Below, in pieces: positions 51,957 through 61,128 of a stretch of 64,000 nt of DNA. The position numbers and the translations under genes were made by a program. Position 1 is the first letter of the stretch. Each line of letters starts with the position of its first letter. This stretch comes from an uncultured Clostridium sp. Its GTDB lineage: Bacteria > Bacillota > Clostridia > Peptostreptococcales > Peptostreptococcaceae. The notes below the pieces were generated by a model. The model worked only from the letters and a program-made list of their open reading frames with translations, did no database searches and had not been told where the DNA came from. The DNA is taken from NCBI GenBank assembly GCA_945871955.1, contig CAMBXR010000006.1, positions 18,535 through 82,534 of the forward strand. Reading direction: 5' to 3'.

Positions 51957-54401
51957 ATGATTAAGAGAAATGGACAACGTATAGCAGCAATTGCTATGGC
52001 AGCAGCAATAATGGGTCAAAGTGTACAACCAATATTTGCTCTTGAAAGAGAAGAAGTATCTTCTCAAATTGAAATAGTTGAAACTGTACAAACTGAGAAT
52101 GAAGAAGAAGTAACAGTTGAAGAAACTGAAACTGAAGAAGTAGTAGAATCTACAAATAATGAAAAAGAGAAAGTTGCTACTAATAGTACAATAGATTTCA
52201 AAGTATTAGCAACAAGTGATTTACATGCAAACTTAATGAACTATGACTACTATACAGGATCTGAAACTAATAACTCAGGTTTAGTAAAAGTAGCTACTTT
52301 AATAAAAGAGCAAAAAGCAAAAGCTAATAAATCTGATAAATCAAATGTAGATAACGTACTTTTAGTAGATAACGGAGATACAATACAAGGTACACCACTA
52401 GCAAACTTATATGCAGTTAAACAACCTGTTAAAGAAGGAGAAAAATACCCTGTATATGAAGCTTTAGAGTCTTTAGGATATGATATGACTACTATAGGTA
52501 ACCATGAAGTTAACTACGGTATGGATTATATAAGACAAATAGTAAAAGCTAACTCTAGCATGGGAATGGTATGTGCAAACATAAGAAATGCAAAAACTGG
52601 AGATTTAGAATTTGATCCATATAAAATAATAGAAGAAACAGTTGTTGACTCTAATGGTCAAGAAAGAAAACTTAAAATAGGTGTTACTGGAGTAGTACCT
52701 ACTCAAATATTAAATTGGGATAAATTAATATTAAATGATGAGATAGTTGTAGATGAAATGGATGAAAGTGTAAAAAAATACACTGACATAATGAAAAATC
52801 AAGAAGGTGCTGACATAGTAGTAGTTTTAGCACATACAGGTTATGGAGAAGAAACTACAGATGTAACTGGTGCTGAAAATGCAGGATATGCAATAGCTAT
52901 GGTAGATGGTGTAGACGTAGTTGTAGGTGGACACGTACATAGAAGTGATAAAAAATATGTAAAACAAAAAGATGGAGACATCGTTCAATATGTTCAACCT
53001 TTAAATAACGGTAAAGAATTAGGTGTAGTAGACCTTAAAATAAATGTAATCGAAGATGAAAATGGTAATGTAAGCTATGAAATAAATGATGATGAAACTA
53101 AAATAAATAATTTATCAACAAAAAATATAGCAAACGATGTTGCAACTGAAAATGTAGTTAGAAAATATCATGAAGCTACAGATTCTTATGTTAATGAAAA
53201 ATCAGGAGAAATAACTAAAGATATAAATAGTTTCTTTGCCTTAGTATCAGATAGTTCATCTATGCAAATAATATCAGATGCACAAAGAGATTATGTTGAA
53301 AATCTAATAAAAAATAATGATCCAGCTTTAGAGAAGTATAAAGATTTACCATTATTATCAGTATCAGCTCCTTTCAAAGCAGGAAGTAGCGCAGATAATT
53401 ATGTAGATGTAAAAGCTGGTGGACTTGCTATAAGAGATTTAGCTAACTTATATAAATTTGATAATACAGTTACAGTTATAAAATTAACTGGAGCAGATGT
53501 AAAAGAATGGTTAGAGTTTAGTGCAAATATGTATAACACAATAGATCCTAACTCTACTGAAGAGCAAGATTTAATAAATAGAGATTTCCCAACATTTAAC
53601 TATGATGTTATAGATGGTGTAGAGTACGAAATAGATGTTACTAAAGAACCTAGATATGATAAAAATGGAACTCTTATAAACGGAAATACTTCAAGAATAT
53701 ATAACTTAACTTATAATGGAAAACCATTAGATTTAAAACAAGAATTCTTAATAGCGACTAATAACTATAGAGCTGGTGGGAACTCATTCCCATGGCAAGG
53801 TAGACAAGAGATAGTTTATAGTTCTACTGATGAAACTAGAGATGTATTAAAAAATCATATAGAAGCTGCAGGTAAATATGAACCTACAATAGATAATAAC
53901 TGGAAATTTAAAGCTATAGATACACAAGCGAAAGTATTCTTTACTTCTCATGAAAATGGTGTAAACTATTTAGATGAGAATCCTGCAATATCAACTGAAA
54001 AAGAAGTAGCAGGAACTAAATTATACAAATATAACTATGATTTAGCTTATGGATTAACTACTGATGAAGAAGTTCCAGAGCAACCAGAAAAACCAGAAGT
54101 ACCAGGTGAGGAAGCTCCAGAGCAACCAGAAAAACCAGAAGTACCAGGTGAGGAAGCTCCAGAGCAACCAGAAATGCCAGAAGTACCAGGTGAAAATGAA
54201 ACTCCAGAGTTACCAGGAGATACAGAAGAAGACAAAACAGAAGAAGATAAGCAAGAAAAACCAGAAAATTCTAACGAAGAAAATTCTAAACCAGAGAATA
54301 AGCCATCTAGTCCTCAAACAGGAGATGCTAGTATGATAGGTTATGCAGCTATGGGAATAGGTGCAGTAGCAGGATTATTTGCTATTAGAAGAAGAAAATA
54401 A
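51957..54401 (+). CDS. Sortase-anchored bifunctional 5'-nucleotidase / 2',3'-cyclic-nucleotide phosphodiesterase
   Basis: An extracellular nucleotidase of about 814 residues. A signal peptide (KRNGQRIAAIAMAAAIMGQSVQPIFA) is followed by a Glu/Thr/Val-rich stretch. The metallophosphatase domain (about 65-340) has TSDLHANLMNYDYYTG, DNGDTIQGTPL, GNHEVNYG, VLAHTGYG and GGHVHRSD. The 5'-nucleotidase C-terminal domain (about 430-640) includes NNYRAGGNSFPW. After three 14-residue Pro/Glu repeats comes SPQTG, a hydrophobic span and RRRK: a sorting signal of the SPxTG type recognised by clostridial sortase B. ATG 51957 is preferred over GTG 51945 because GAGGAAG lies between them. It releases nucleosides and phosphate at the cell surface. 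Confidence 0.92.
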   Translation: MIKRNGQRIAAIAMAAAIMGQSVQPIFALEREEVSSQIEIVETVQTENEEEVTVEETETEEVVESTNNEKEKVATNSTIDFKVLATSDLHANLMNYDYYTGSETNNSGLVKVATLIKEQKAKANKSDKSNVDNVLLVDNGDTIQGTPLANLYAVKQPVKEGEKYPVYEALESLGYDMTTIGNHEVNYGMDYIRQIVKANSSMGMVCANIRNAKTGDLEFDPYKIIEETVVDSNGQERKLKIGVTGVVPTQILNWDKLILNDEIVVDEMDESVKKYTDIMKNQEGADIVVVLAHTGYGEETTDVTGAENAGYAIAMVDGVDVVVGGHVHRSDKKYVKQKDGDIVQYVQPLNNGKELGVVDLKINVIEDENGNVSYEINDDETKINNLSTKNIANDVATENVVRKYHEATDSYVNEKSGEITKDINSFFALVSDSSSMQIISDAQRDYVENLIKNNDPALEKYKDLPLLSVSAPFKAGSSADNYVDVKAGGLAIRDLANLYKFDNTVTVIKLTGADVKEWLEFSANMYNTIDPNSTEEQDLINRDFPTFNYDVIDGVEYEIDVTKEPRYDKNGTLINGNTSRIYNLTYNGKPLDLKQEFLIATNNYRAGGNSFPWQGRQEIVYSSTDETRDVLKNHIEAAGKYEPTIDNNWKFKAIDTQAKVFFTSHENGVNYLDENPAISTEKEVAGTKLYKYNYDLAYGLTTDEEVPEQPEKPEVPGEEAPEQPEKPEVPGEEAPEQPEMPEVPGENETPELPGDTEEDKTEEDKQEKPENSNEENSKPENKPSSPQTGDASMIGYAAMGIGAVAGLFAIRRRK
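54072..54197 (+). repeat. Three tandem 42-base coding repeats
   Basis: Units at 54072-54113, 54114-54155 and 54156-54197 encode (V/A)PEQPEKPEVPGEE and variants. The first two are almost identical in DNA and the third has drifted. They form the wall-spanning stalk of the nucleotidase and could change copy number. Confidence 0.85.
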
Positions 54402-54417
54402 TTTAATTAAAATATAG

Positions 54418-54448
54418 ACTCTCTAAGATATTTCTTAGAGAGTTTTTT
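54418..54448 (+). terminator. Intrinsic terminator after the nucleotidase gene
   Basis: ACTCTCTAAGA-TATT-TCTTAGAGAGT followed by TTTTT; perfect 11-base stem. Confidence 0.9.
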
Positions 54449-54485
54449 AATTGTAAAAAATTTCTTATTTTTATAATTATAAGTA

Positions 54486-54516
54486 TTGACTCTATACTTA
54501 CTATAGACTTTATAAT
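54486..54516 (+). promoter_or_regulatory. MerR-type promoter/operator of the MATE gene
   Basis: TTGACT (54486-54491) and TATAAT (54511-54516) are 19 bases apart, the long spacing typical of MerR-activated promoters. The spacer holds the inverted repeat TCTATA-N5-TATAGA (54491-54507). The MerR gene at 55979 is the obvious candidate regulator. Confidence 0.65.
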
Positions 54517-54546
54517 ATACATTAGATTTTAAGTAGGAGGTATTTT

Positions 54547-55884
54547 ATGGTTACGGAATTTTTAAGTTATGCAATACCATCATCTCTAGCAAATTTTATT
54601 TCTTCATTATATACAGTAATAGATGGAATATTTGTTGGACAAGGTGTTGGTGATACAGCTTTAGCTGCAGTTAATATAGTACTTCCTTTTACTGTTGTAT
54701 TATTTGGAACAGCAAGTATGTTGGCAGTAGGTGGAGGAGCATTAGTATCAAAAAATGTTGGTGCTAATAATATAGATAAAGCAGTAGATATATTTAGACA
54801 AGTAATGAAATTATTATTAATTATATGTATAATTACAAGTTTAGTTTGTGTTATATTTCCAGAGCATATAGTAAGGATGCTTGGAGCAACAGATAATCTA
54901 GCCCCAATGGCAACAGAATATTTAAGATACTATGCTATATTTTGTACACCTAACTTAGTGGGAATAGTATTAAATTCTTTTGTGAGAAATGATAATAGAC
55001 CAAAACTTGCCATGGTTTCTACTATAGCAGGGGCAATAACTAATATAGTTCTTGATTATGTGTTTATATTCCCTTTAGGAATGGGTATAAAAGGAGCAGC
55101 TATAGCCACAGGTTTAGGGCAAATAGTAACTGTTTCCATTCTTCTTCCTCATTTTATAAGAAAAAGAGGAGTATTAAGTTTTGGAAAAGTATCAATGGAT
55201 AAAAATATAATAAAAGAAGTTACAAATATAGGATTCCCATCATTTCTTGGACAACTTAGTTTCTCCATAATAGTGTTCTTACACAATATGGCATTATCAA
55301 GTTATATGGGAGAAATAGGGATTTCAACTTATAGTATAATCAACTATATAACAACTAATATTTATATGGTTCTTTTAGGATTAACATTTGGTGCACAGCC
55401 ACTTATAAGTTATAATTTCGGAAGAAAAGATAAAGAAAAGATGTTAGGATTTTACAAAGTTAATGTAATATCATCTTTAGTAGTTAGTATAAGTGCAGCA
55501 GCAGTATGTTATATATTTGGAACTTATATAGTTGGTATATTTACAACAGATGCTGAAGTTGCAAGCTTAGCATATAACGGATTAAAAATAGCATGTTTAG
55601 CTTATATAATAGGTAGTGTAAACTTAGACACTTTAGTATATTATCAAGCAGTGGAAATACCAAAGTTCTCAAACTTAATAAGTATATTCAGATCAATGGT
55701 ATTTTTACCAGTATGTTTATTTGTATTACCAAGAATATTTGGATTAAATGGAATATGGGCAAGTGTATTAACTTCAGAAATAATAACTTTTGTAGTTATG
55801 TATATAATAGCTAATGTGAAAAAATATACTAATATTGTTTTAAATAAAGAAGTAGAAGTACTTGAAGAAGTAGTAAGTATATAG
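54547..55884 (+). CDS. MATE family multidrug efflux transporter
   Basis: A 445-residue MatE protein with twelve predicted spans. IPSSLANFISSLYTVIDGIFVGQG opens span 1; GTASMLAVGGGALVSKNVGANN and LLGLTFGAQPLISYNFGRKD are the two MatE signatures. The N-terminus is a few residues shorter than usual, but AGTAGGAGG lies 6 bases before this ATG. It is a Na+- or H+-coupled drug exporter. A MerR-type promoter upstream and a MerR/GyrI-like regulator downstream suggest induction by its own substrates. Confidence 0.92.
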   Translation: MVTEFLSYAIPSSLANFISSLYTVIDGIFVGQGVGDTALAAVNIVLPFTVVLFGTASMLAVGGGALVSKNVGANNIDKAVDIFRQVMKLLLIICIITSLVCVIFPEHIVRMLGATDNLAPMATEYLRYYAIFCTPNLVGIVLNSFVRNDNRPKLAMVSTIAGAITNIVLDYVFIFPLGMGIKGAAIATGLGQIVTVSILLPHFIRKRGVLSFGKVSMDKNIIKEVTNIGFPSFLGQLSFSIIVFLHNMALSSYMGEIGISTYSIINYITTNIYMVLLGLTFGAQPLISYNFGRKDKEKMLGFYKVNVISSLVVSISAAAVCYIFGTYIVGIFTTDAEVASLAYNGLKIACLAYIIGSVNLDTLVYYQAVEIPKFSNLISIFRSMVFLPVCLFVLPRIFGLNGIWASVLTSEIITFVVMYIIANVKKYTNIVLNKEVEVLEEVVSI

Positions 55885-55892
55885 ATATAATG

Positions 55893-55924
55893 AGGACATT
55901 AATATAAAGATTAATGTCCTTTTT
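55893..55924 (+). terminator. Intrinsic terminator after the MATE gene
   Basis: AGGACATTAAT-ATAAAG-ATTAATGTCCT then TTTT. Confidence 0.85.
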
Positions 55925-55978
55925 AAATAAGAAATTAGAGTTATAGAATAAATTCCAAAATAGAAAGCAGGTGATAAA

Positions 55979-56785
55979 ATGGGAAAATATTTATCTATTG
56001 GTCAAATGGGAAAATTAAATAATTTATCAGTTCAAACCTTAAGACATTATGAAAAAGTAGGAATATTAAATCCATCTTATATAAATGAAGAAACAGGATA
56101 TAGATATTATTCTATGAAGGATTTTAATACTATAGATTTAATAAAACAATGCAAAGCCATGGGGTTATCTTTGGAAGAAATAAAAGAGGTAACTAATAAT
56201 TATACTTCTTTGGAATCAATAGTAGAGATACTGGGCAATCAAAAGAAACTTATAGCAGAAAAGATAAAAGAATTGGAAACTATAAGAAATAAAGTTGAAT
56301 CTTTAGAAAATAAGATAAACTTTTCTTTAAATCAAGGCATAAATAATATATTTATAAAATACAATGAGGAGCGGAAATTTATTCAATATAACTTTAAAGA
56401 TAGATTTTCTGATGAATTTGAGATAAATCTAAGAAAAATTCTCTTAGAAGTAGAAAGAGATTATGAAAATATTAATGCAGAAATAGCTTTTTCAGTGAGT
56501 TATGAAAATAATAAAGCTGAATGTAAAAATGTTATGATAAATCTTGGTGAAAATGTTGATTATGAGGATGAAAAAATAATAACTATGGATGAAGGTAATT
56601 ATTTGACTATGTACTTTGATGATACATATAGAGACTCGGGAAAATATTATACTAGAATCGTAGATTATATAAATAAAAATAAAATAAAAACTACTGGAGA
56701 TTTTACAGAAATATATATAATGACTAGGGTTGGTAGTGATGGAAAAGAAAAATCTTTAGGTCAAATAGAAATTAAAATTTGTTAA
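55979..56785 (+). CDS. MerR-family regulator with GyrI-like effector domain
   Basis: A 268-residue regulator of the BmrR type. The MerR DNA-binding domain is YLSIGQMGKLNNLSVQTLRHYEKVGILNPSYINEETGYRYY, with helix MGLSLEEIKEV. A coiled-coil dimer helix spans about residues 80-115. The C-terminal ~150 residues read like a GyrI/SOUL-type ligand-binding domain and end DFTEIYIMTRVGSD... LGQIEIKIC. Ligands of such domains are usually lipophilic cationic drugs. The MATE gene upstream has a MerR-type promoter and is the likely target. Confidence 0.88.
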   Translation: MGKYLSIGQMGKLNNLSVQTLRHYEKVGILNPSYINEETGYRYYSMKDFNTIDLIKQCKAMGLSLEEIKEVTNNYTSLESIVEILGNQKKLIAEKIKELETIRNKVESLENKINFSLNQGINNIFIKYNEERKFIQYNFKDRFSDEFEINLRKILLEVERDYENINAEIAFSVSYENNKAECKNVMINLGENVDYEDEKIITMDEGNYLTMYFDDTYRDSGKYYTRIVDYINKNKIKTTGDFTEIYIMTRVGSDGKEKSLGQIEIKIC

Positions 56786-56815
56786 AGATGGATCAAAAAT
56801 CCATCTTATTTTTGT
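56785..56815 (+). terminator. Intrinsic terminator after the MerR gene
   Basis: AAGATGGAT-CAAAA-ATCCATCTT followed by ATTTTTG. Confidence 0.85.
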
Positions 56816-56973
56816 TATAAGAAGAACTATAAAAATATGTTTAGGAAAATGTTTTTTAGGTATATACAATAATAAGAAAATCTTAGTTAAAAAATTATCA
56901 TAATAAGCAAATCAATAAACATTTCTAAAATATTAAATTTAAATAAAGATTATTTTTAGGGGGAATAGAAAAA

Positions 56974-58875
56974 ATGGAATGTAATAGTTGTAAAATGTGT
57001 AAAAGCGCAGATGAAAGATTAGAAAAATTTGTAGCAAGTAAGGAATTTGACACAGCATTTCATAGAACTGAGACTCAAAAACAAAAATGTGGATTTGGTT
57101 TACAAGGAGTTTGTTGTAGACTATGTTCAAATGGACCATGTAGAGTAACACCTAAATCACCAAAGGGAATTTGTGGAGCAGATGCAGATACAATAGTAGC
57201 AAGAAATTTCTTAAGAGCAGTAGCATCTGGTTCAGCATGTTATATTCATGTAGTAGAAAATACAGCATTAAATTTAAGACATATTGGTGAGACAAAGGGA
57301 ATAATCAAAAGTGAAAAAGCATTAAATTATTTAGCTGAAAAATTGGGAGTAAAAGCAGATGAGAAATATGAAAAATGCATTAAAGTTGCAGATGCAGTTT
57401 TAAATGATTTATATAAACCTAGATTTACAAAAATGGAACTTGTTGAAAAAATAGGATATGGACCAAGAGTAGAAAAATGGAAGGAATTAGGTATAATGCC
57501 TGGAGGATCTAAATCAGAAGTATTTGATGGAGTTGTTAAATCATCTACTAACTTAAATTCAGATCCAGTAGATATGCTAATGAGTTGTTTAACTCTTGGA
57601 ATTTCAACAGGTCTTTATGGATTAACACTTACAAATCTTTTAAATGATATTATGCTAGGTGATCCAGTCATAAGAATGGCTCCAGTAGGATTTAGAGTAA
57701 TCGACGAAGATTATATAAACATAATGATTACAGGTCATCAACATTCAACATTTACATCATTCCAAGAAAAATTAAAAGAAGTAGAAGTAGTAGAGCTTGC
57801 TAAGAGTGTGGGAGCAAAAGGATTTAGACTTGTAGGGTGTACATGTGTAGGTCAAGACTTACAACTTAGAGGAGAACATTATCAAGAAATATTTGCAGGT
57901 CATGCAGGAAATAACTTTACAAGTGAAGCAGTATTATCTACAGGTGCCATAGATATGGTAGTTTCTGAATTTAACTGTACTATACCAGGCCTTGAACCAA
58001 TTGCAGATAAATTAAATGTTAAAATGGTATGTCTTGATGATGTAGCTAAAAAGAAAAATGCAGAATATATTTACTTAGATAGAAATAAATATGATGAAAT
58101 AGATAGAAAGTTAATAAATGAAGCTTTAGAATCGTATAAAAATAGAAGAAGTAAAGTGAAAATAGATATACCTAAAGATCATGGATTCGATCAATCTTTA
58201 ACTGGTGTCAGTGAAAAAAATCTAAAAGAATTCTTAGGAGATTCATGGAAACCGTTAGTAGATTTAATAGCAGATGGAACTATTAAAGGTGTGGCAGCAA
58301 TAGTAGGATGTTCTAATATGACTGCTGGAGGACATGATGTTAATACTGTAGAATTGACTAAAGAATTAATTAAAAGAGATATATTAGTTTTATCTGCAGG
58401 ATGTTCTACAGGAGGATTAGAAAATGTTGGATTAATGTCACCGGGAGCAGAAGAATTGGCAGGAGAAAATTTAAAAGCAGTATGTAAGAAGTTAGGTATA
58501 CCACCAGTATTAAATTTTGGTCCATGTTTAGCAATAGGTAGACTTGAAATAGTTGCAACAGAACTTGCTGCATATTTAGGAATAGATTTACCGCAACTAC
58601 CATTAGTTTTATCAGCACCACAATGGTTAGAAGAACAAGCCTTGGCTGATGGAGCATTTGGATTAGCTCTTGGACTTCCACTACATTTAGCACTACCACC
58701 ATTTATAACAGGAAGTAAATTAGTTACAGAAGTTTTAACTGAAGGATTAAAAGATATAACAGGAGGACATGTAATAGTAAATCCAGACCCTAAATCAACA
58801 GCAGATGAACTAGAATCAATAATAATTGATAGAAGAGAAAAACTTGGGTTAAAGGAAGTGGAATCTTATGCATAG
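56974..58875 (+). CDS. cooS: Anaerobic carbon monoxide dehydrogenase catalytic subunit
   Basis: Ni-Fe CODH oxidising CO to CO2, 633 residues. Cluster ligands can be read: D-cluster C39 and C47; B-cluster C48, C51, C56 and C67; C-cluster H255, C291 (or C289), C335, C446, C477 and C518. SAPQWLEEQAL and FITGSKLV near the C-terminus belong to the active-site lid. No acetyl-CoA synthase genes are near, so this is a monofunctional enzyme. No cooC nickel-insertion gene is in the window. AGGGGG precedes the ATG. It overlaps the ferredoxin gene by 8 bases. Confidence 0.95.
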   Translation: MECNSCKMCKSADERLEKFVASKEFDTAFHRTETQKQKCGFGLQGVCCRLCSNGPCRVTPKSPKGICGADADTIVARNFLRAVASGSACYIHVVENTALNLRHIGETKGIIKSEKALNYLAEKLGVKADEKYEKCIKVADAVLNDLYKPRFTKMELVEKIGYGPRVEKWKELGIMPGGSKSEVFDGVVKSSTNLNSDPVDMLMSCLTLGISTGLYGLTLTNLLNDIMLGDPVIRMAPVGFRVIDEDYINIMITGHQHSTFTSFQEKLKEVEVVELAKSVGAKGFRLVGCTCVGQDLQLRGEHYQEIFAGHAGNNFTSEAVLSTGAIDMVVSEFNCTIPGLEPIADKLNVKMVCLDDVAKKKNAEYIYLDRNKYDEIDRKLINEALESYKNRRSKVKIDIPKDHGFDQSLTGVSEKNLKEFLGDSWKPLVDLIADGTIKGVAAIVGCSNMTAGGHDVNTVELTKELIKRDILVLSAGCSTGGLENVGLMSPGAEELAGENLKAVCKKLGIPPVLNFGPCLAIGRLEIVATELAAYLGIDLPQLPLVLSAPQWLEEQALADGAFGLALGLPLHLALPPFITGSKLVTEVLTEGLKDITGGHVIVNPDPKSTADELESIIIDRREKLGLKEVESYA

Positions 58876-59323
58876 AATTTTAATTGATAAAGACTTATGT
58901 GAAGGTTGTAAAACTTGTGTACTTGCATGTATGTTGAGAAATAGTAATAAAGATGATATATATACTTTAGATTTAAGTAGTATAGATACAGAAAGCAAAA
59001 ATCATATAGAAATAGATAAAAATAATAAGCCAGTACCTATATTTTGTAGACATTGTGATGAACCAGAATGTGTAATGACTTGTATGAGTGGAGCTATGAC
59101 TAAGGATAAAGAAACTGGTATAGTTTCATATGATGAAAATAAATGTGGTTCTTGTTATATGTGTGTAATGTCATGTCCTTATGGAGTTTTAAAAGTAGAT
59201 GATAGAAGTAAGCAAAAAATCTTAAAATGTGATTTGTGCAAAGATAAAGAAATTCCTAGATGTGTAGAAATGTGTCCAACAGGAGCAATTTATCTACAAA
59301 AGGAGGATGCTTATGCTAAGTAA
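58868..59323 (+). CDS. CooF-like 4Fe-4S polyferredoxin
   Basis: A 151-residue electron-transfer protein with four cysteine clusters: CEGCKTCVLAC near residue 12, CRHCDEPECVMTC near 59, CGSCYMCVMSCP near 92 and CDLCKDKEIPRCVEMCP near 117. This is the CooF/HycB pattern. It takes electrons from CooS; the next gene suggests they reach NAD(P)H. It overlaps cooS by 8 bases and the FAD oxidoreductase by 11. Confidence 0.92.
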   Translation: MHRILIDKDLCEGCKTCVLACMLRNSNKDDIYTLDLSSIDTESKNHIEIDKNNKPVPIFCRHCDEPECVMTCMSGAMTKDKETGIVSYDENKCGSCYMCVMSCPYGVLKVDDRSKQKILKCDLCKDKEIPRCVEMCPTGAIYLQKEDAYAK

Positions 59324-60587
59324 ATTTTTAAATAGTATCTTAAATAAAAAAGAAGAGGAAAATAATTATATAATACTAGGGGCATCAGCAGCAGGCATAA
59401 ATGCAGTAAAAACTTTAAGAGAATTAGATGAAAATGCTAAAATAACAGTTATATCAAAAGACGAGAAGATATATTCTCGTTGTATGTTGCATCATGTTAT
59501 AAGTGATCATAGAACTGTGGAAGAAATTAATTTTGTAGATGAAAATTTTATGATTAGAAATAATATAAACTGGTTAAAAGATATTACTGTAAAAAATATA
59601 GATACAAAAAATAAAATTATAGATACAGATAAAGGAAGTTTAAATTATGGAAAATTATTAATTGCCACAGGTGCATCAGCAAGTAAACCTCCAATAGAAA
59701 ATATAGATAAAGGTAACTATATCTATTATTTAAGAAATATTGATGATGTTTATAAAATAAAAGAAAGAGCAAAAGATTGCAAGAAAGTAGCTATAATAGG
59801 GGCTGGTCTTACTGCTCTAGATGCTCTTATGGGATTATTAGAGCTAAAAAATGTAGAAGTATCTTTACTTTATAGAAAAAAATATTTTTTAAATAAACAG
59901 TTAGATTATTATAGTGCAAAAACATATGAGAATAAGTTTATAGAAGCAGGTGCGAAATTATATCCATCACAAACTTTTGAAAAAATAATTCTTCATGATA
60001 ATAATGATATTAAAGGAATTAAGCTTGGAAGTGGAGATATTGTGGAATGCGATATGTTAATAGTTGCTACTGGAGTTAAGCCAAATATTGATTTTGTGAA
60101 AAATACACCTATAGAAACAGAAAAGGGAATATTAATAAACGATAAATGTGAAACAAATGTAAAAGATGTTTATGCAGCAGGAGATGTGGTAGGTAAAAAC
60201 TCAATTTGGCCATTGGCAGTAAAACAAGGAATAGTTGCAGCATATAATATGATTGGAATAGATAAAGAATGTGATGATCACTTTGTGTTAAGAAATAGTA
60301 TGAATTTCTTTGAAATACCAACAGTTTCCCTAGGAACAATTATACCTGCAGATGATACTTATGATGTTATAACTAGATGTGATAGAGAAGGATATAAGAA
60401 ATTTGTTATTAAAGACGATATAATAAGAGGATTTATAGCTCAAGGAGATATTTCTTATACAGGACCAATTGCTTATTTAATAAAACATAAGGTTAAAATA
60501 CCTAATTTAAAGGAAAGAGTATTTGATTTAGGATATGCTGATTTCTTCTCAATGAAAGAAAATGGAGAATTTCAATATAATGTATAA
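59313..60587 (+). CDS. NAD(P)/FAD-dependent oxidoreductase linked to CO dehydrogenase
   Basis: A 424-residue class III pyridine-nucleotide-disulfide-type enzyme. FAD loop IILGASAAGINAVKTL near the start, SRCMLHH active-site region, LLIATGASASKPP, NAD loop VAIIGAGLTALDALMGL and the second FAD motif VKDVYAAGDVVG. It is probably the ferredoxin:NAD(P)+ reductase for the CooS/CooF pair, as in CODH clusters of other anaerobes. ATG 59313 is chosen because AAAGGAGG ends 6 bases upstream; ATG 59307 touches that site. Confidence 0.85.
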   Translation: MLSKFLNSILNKKEEENNYIILGASAAGINAVKTLRELDENAKITVISKDEKIYSRCMLHHVISDHRTVEEINFVDENFMIRNNINWLKDITVKNIDTKNKIIDTDKGSLNYGKLLIATGASASKPPIENIDKGNYIYYLRNIDDVYKIKERAKDCKKVAIIGAGLTALDALMGLLELKNVEVSLLYRKKYFLNKQLDYYSAKTYENKFIEAGAKLYPSQTFEKIILHDNNDIKGIKLGSGDIVECDMLIVATGVKPNIDFVKNTPIETEKGILINDKCETNVKDVYAAGDVVGKNSIWPLAVKQGIVAAYNMIGIDKECDDHFVLRNSMNFFEIPTVSLGTIIPADDTYDVITRCDREGYKKFVIKDDIIRGFIAQGDISYTGPIAYLIKHKVKIPNLKERVFDLGYADFFSMKENGEFQYNV

Positions 60588-60604
60588 TCATTAATAAAAA
60601 ATGT

Positions 60605-60650
60605 GGTTGTCGCATGAACAAATAAAAATTTGCTCTGTGGCAGCCTTTTT
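60605..60650 (+). terminator. Terminator of the cooS operon
   Basis: GGTTGTCGCATGAACAAAT and ATTTGCTCTGTGGCAGCC form a long imperfect stem with several G-T pairs, followed by TTTTT. Confidence 0.75.
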
Positions 60651-60737
60651 CTGATGAGTTTGAAATAAATCTAATAAAGATACTTTTGAAGGAGAAAGAA
60701 AAAATCTCTGGGACAAATAGAGATTAGATTATTGTAA
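60647..60737 (+). pseudogene. Remnant of a second MerR/GyrI-type regulator gene
   Basis: The first ~45 bases match 56416-56460 of the MerR gene at about 80 percent and read FSDEFEINL in frame. The last ~36 bases match its 3' end at about 75 percent (GQIEI then a stop) in another frame. Roughly 300 bases in between are missing. It is an internally deleted, frame-shifted copy of the effector-binding domain, with no start codon or DNA-binding part. Confidence 0.75.
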
Positions 60738-61128
60738 ATTATTCATAATATAATAAAAAAATTAAAAATAAAAAAAGAATATTTTAGTGATGTATTAAAA
60801 ATCATTAAAATATTATCTTTATTTTTTTATAATTTTTTATAATAAAACATTTTTATAAAAAATAAATTGTTTTATTATGTTAAATCTGTGGTTTAAAAAA
60901 AATTAGTCATATTAAAAAAAATAAATGTAGAATAAAAGGGAAATAAAAAAATAAAATGTAATTGCAAAAAAAAAATCATTGTGTCACAATAGTGTTAGAT
61001 GATATGAAAACTAATCATTTTAAATCAAAGTAGTAATTATTGTAATAATATTTAACTATTGGAGAGAGTGTATTTCAATATAGTATACATTATTTCCAGG
61101 ATGTGTAAAGATTAAAGGGGGAATAGAA
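60738..61128 (+). other. Very AT-rich leader of the SH3b/Ig-like gene, no coding frame
   Basis: Long A and T runs, with an inverted repeat ATAATAAAAC (60839-60848) / GTTTTATTAT (60869-60878) and a perfect ATTGTG-T-CACAAT dyad (60978-60990) that could be an operator. No recognised riboswitch. AAAGGGGG lies about 8 bases before the next ATG. Confidence 0.4.

Noticed and set aside
54064..54336. Open frame through the nucleotidase stalk in another frame
   Set aside because: It is a Lys/Gln-rich by-product of the repeated Pro/Glu codons, has no ribosome site, and the main frame is well supported.
60738..61128. Cyclic-di-GMP riboswitch before the SH3b/Ig-like gene
   Set aside because: The conserved GEMM-type core sequences are absent; only AT-rich dyads are visible.
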